Part shown: piece by piece, positions 5,186 through 5,226 of the stretch
Numbering within the stretch: the first letter of the stretch is position 1
Layout: each line of letters begins with the position of its first letter
Assembly: GCA_021778575.1 (NCBI GenBank)
Contig: JAJYCH010000180.1
Location: 2,843-8,068, forward strand
Reading direction: 5' to 3'
DNA from: Planctomycetota bacterium
GTDB lineage: Bacteria > Planctomycetota > Planctomycetia > Isosphaerales > Isosphaeraceae
Length of the DNA stretch: 5,226 nucleotides
Made by a program: the position numbers and the translations under genes
The notes under the pieces: model-generated
The model's input: the letters and a program-made list of their open reading frames with translations, nothing else
What the model was told of the DNA's origin: nothing
Database searches by the model: none

Positions 5186-5226
5186 GTCCTCGTCCGGAAA
5201 CCGTTGGCCATGTCACTCAGGCTCGG

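Larger units (their letters stand above)
4928..5226. other. Gene-poor intergenic region with repeats
   Basis: No frame here has a recognisable motif. The open frames on either strand are low-complexity translations of repeats. It contains, in order, a run of seven T on the minus strand (about 4958-4965), a purine-rich repeat, a run of nine G (5108-5116) and paired hairpins. It should also hold the promoter of the PhzF-family gene, but no convincing -35/-10 pair is visible. An ATG at 5210 on the plus strand could begin a gene beyond the window, without a clear ribosome binding site. Confidence 0.6.

Noticed and set aside
4980..5216. Small minus-strand frames ending in FSAFSWRPWRLGG-like sequence
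   Set aside because: They are translations of the purine-rich repeat and of the hairpins, without a ribosome binding site. Such peptides are often annotated as hypothetical proteins but are more likely spurious.

Overview
The window is GC-rich bacterial DNA carrying genes related to the archaeal-type C1 cofactors (tetrahydromethanopterin and methanofuran/methylofuran). That gene set in a bacterial setting, together with the short intergenic hairpins and the CGCCAAGACGCC-type repeat at the right end, points to a planctomycete, perhaps an Isosphaera- or Gemmata-like lineage. This assignment is inferred from gene content and was not checked by any search. A methylotrophic proteobacterium is the main alternative.

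Positions 1-2550 (minus strand) form a compact three-gene operon. It is transcribed from an ATP-grasp ligase (MfnD-like, 2550-1471) through an ASKHA-fold H4MPT-linked C1 protein (MfnF family, 1453-428) into an amino-acid-kinase-fold protein (MfnE-like, 431-1, cut by the window edge). The spacings are 17 nt and then a GTGA overlap of 4 nt. In methanogens the three counterparts join glutamate to the phenolic amine, couple the aminomethylfuran pyrophosphate to it, and make that pyrophosphate. The operon therefore looks like the second half of methanofuran/methylofuran synthesis.

Positions 2537-3268 (plus strand) hold a HisA/HisF-related TIM-barrel gene. It is divergent from the operon, and its 5' end overlaps that of the ATP-grasp gene by 14 nt. 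There is no intergenic space, so each promoter must lie inside the other gene. Its context suggests a role in C1-cofactor synthesis, but its reaction is unknown to me. It ends at a strong bidirectional terminator (3272-3308) shared with the next, convergent gene.

Positions 3314-4927 (minus strand) hold two apparently unrelated genes. One is a short stand-alone RecA/RepA-like P-loop ATPase (3994-3314) with its own plausible promoter. The other is a PhzF-family isomerase/epimerase-like protein (4927-4121).

Positions 4928-5226 show no convincing gene. They contain a purine-rich degenerate 9-bp tandem repeat, a run of nine G, and two tandem perfect 8-bp hairpins sharing the core GAGCTTGCTC, probably dispersed genomic repeats.
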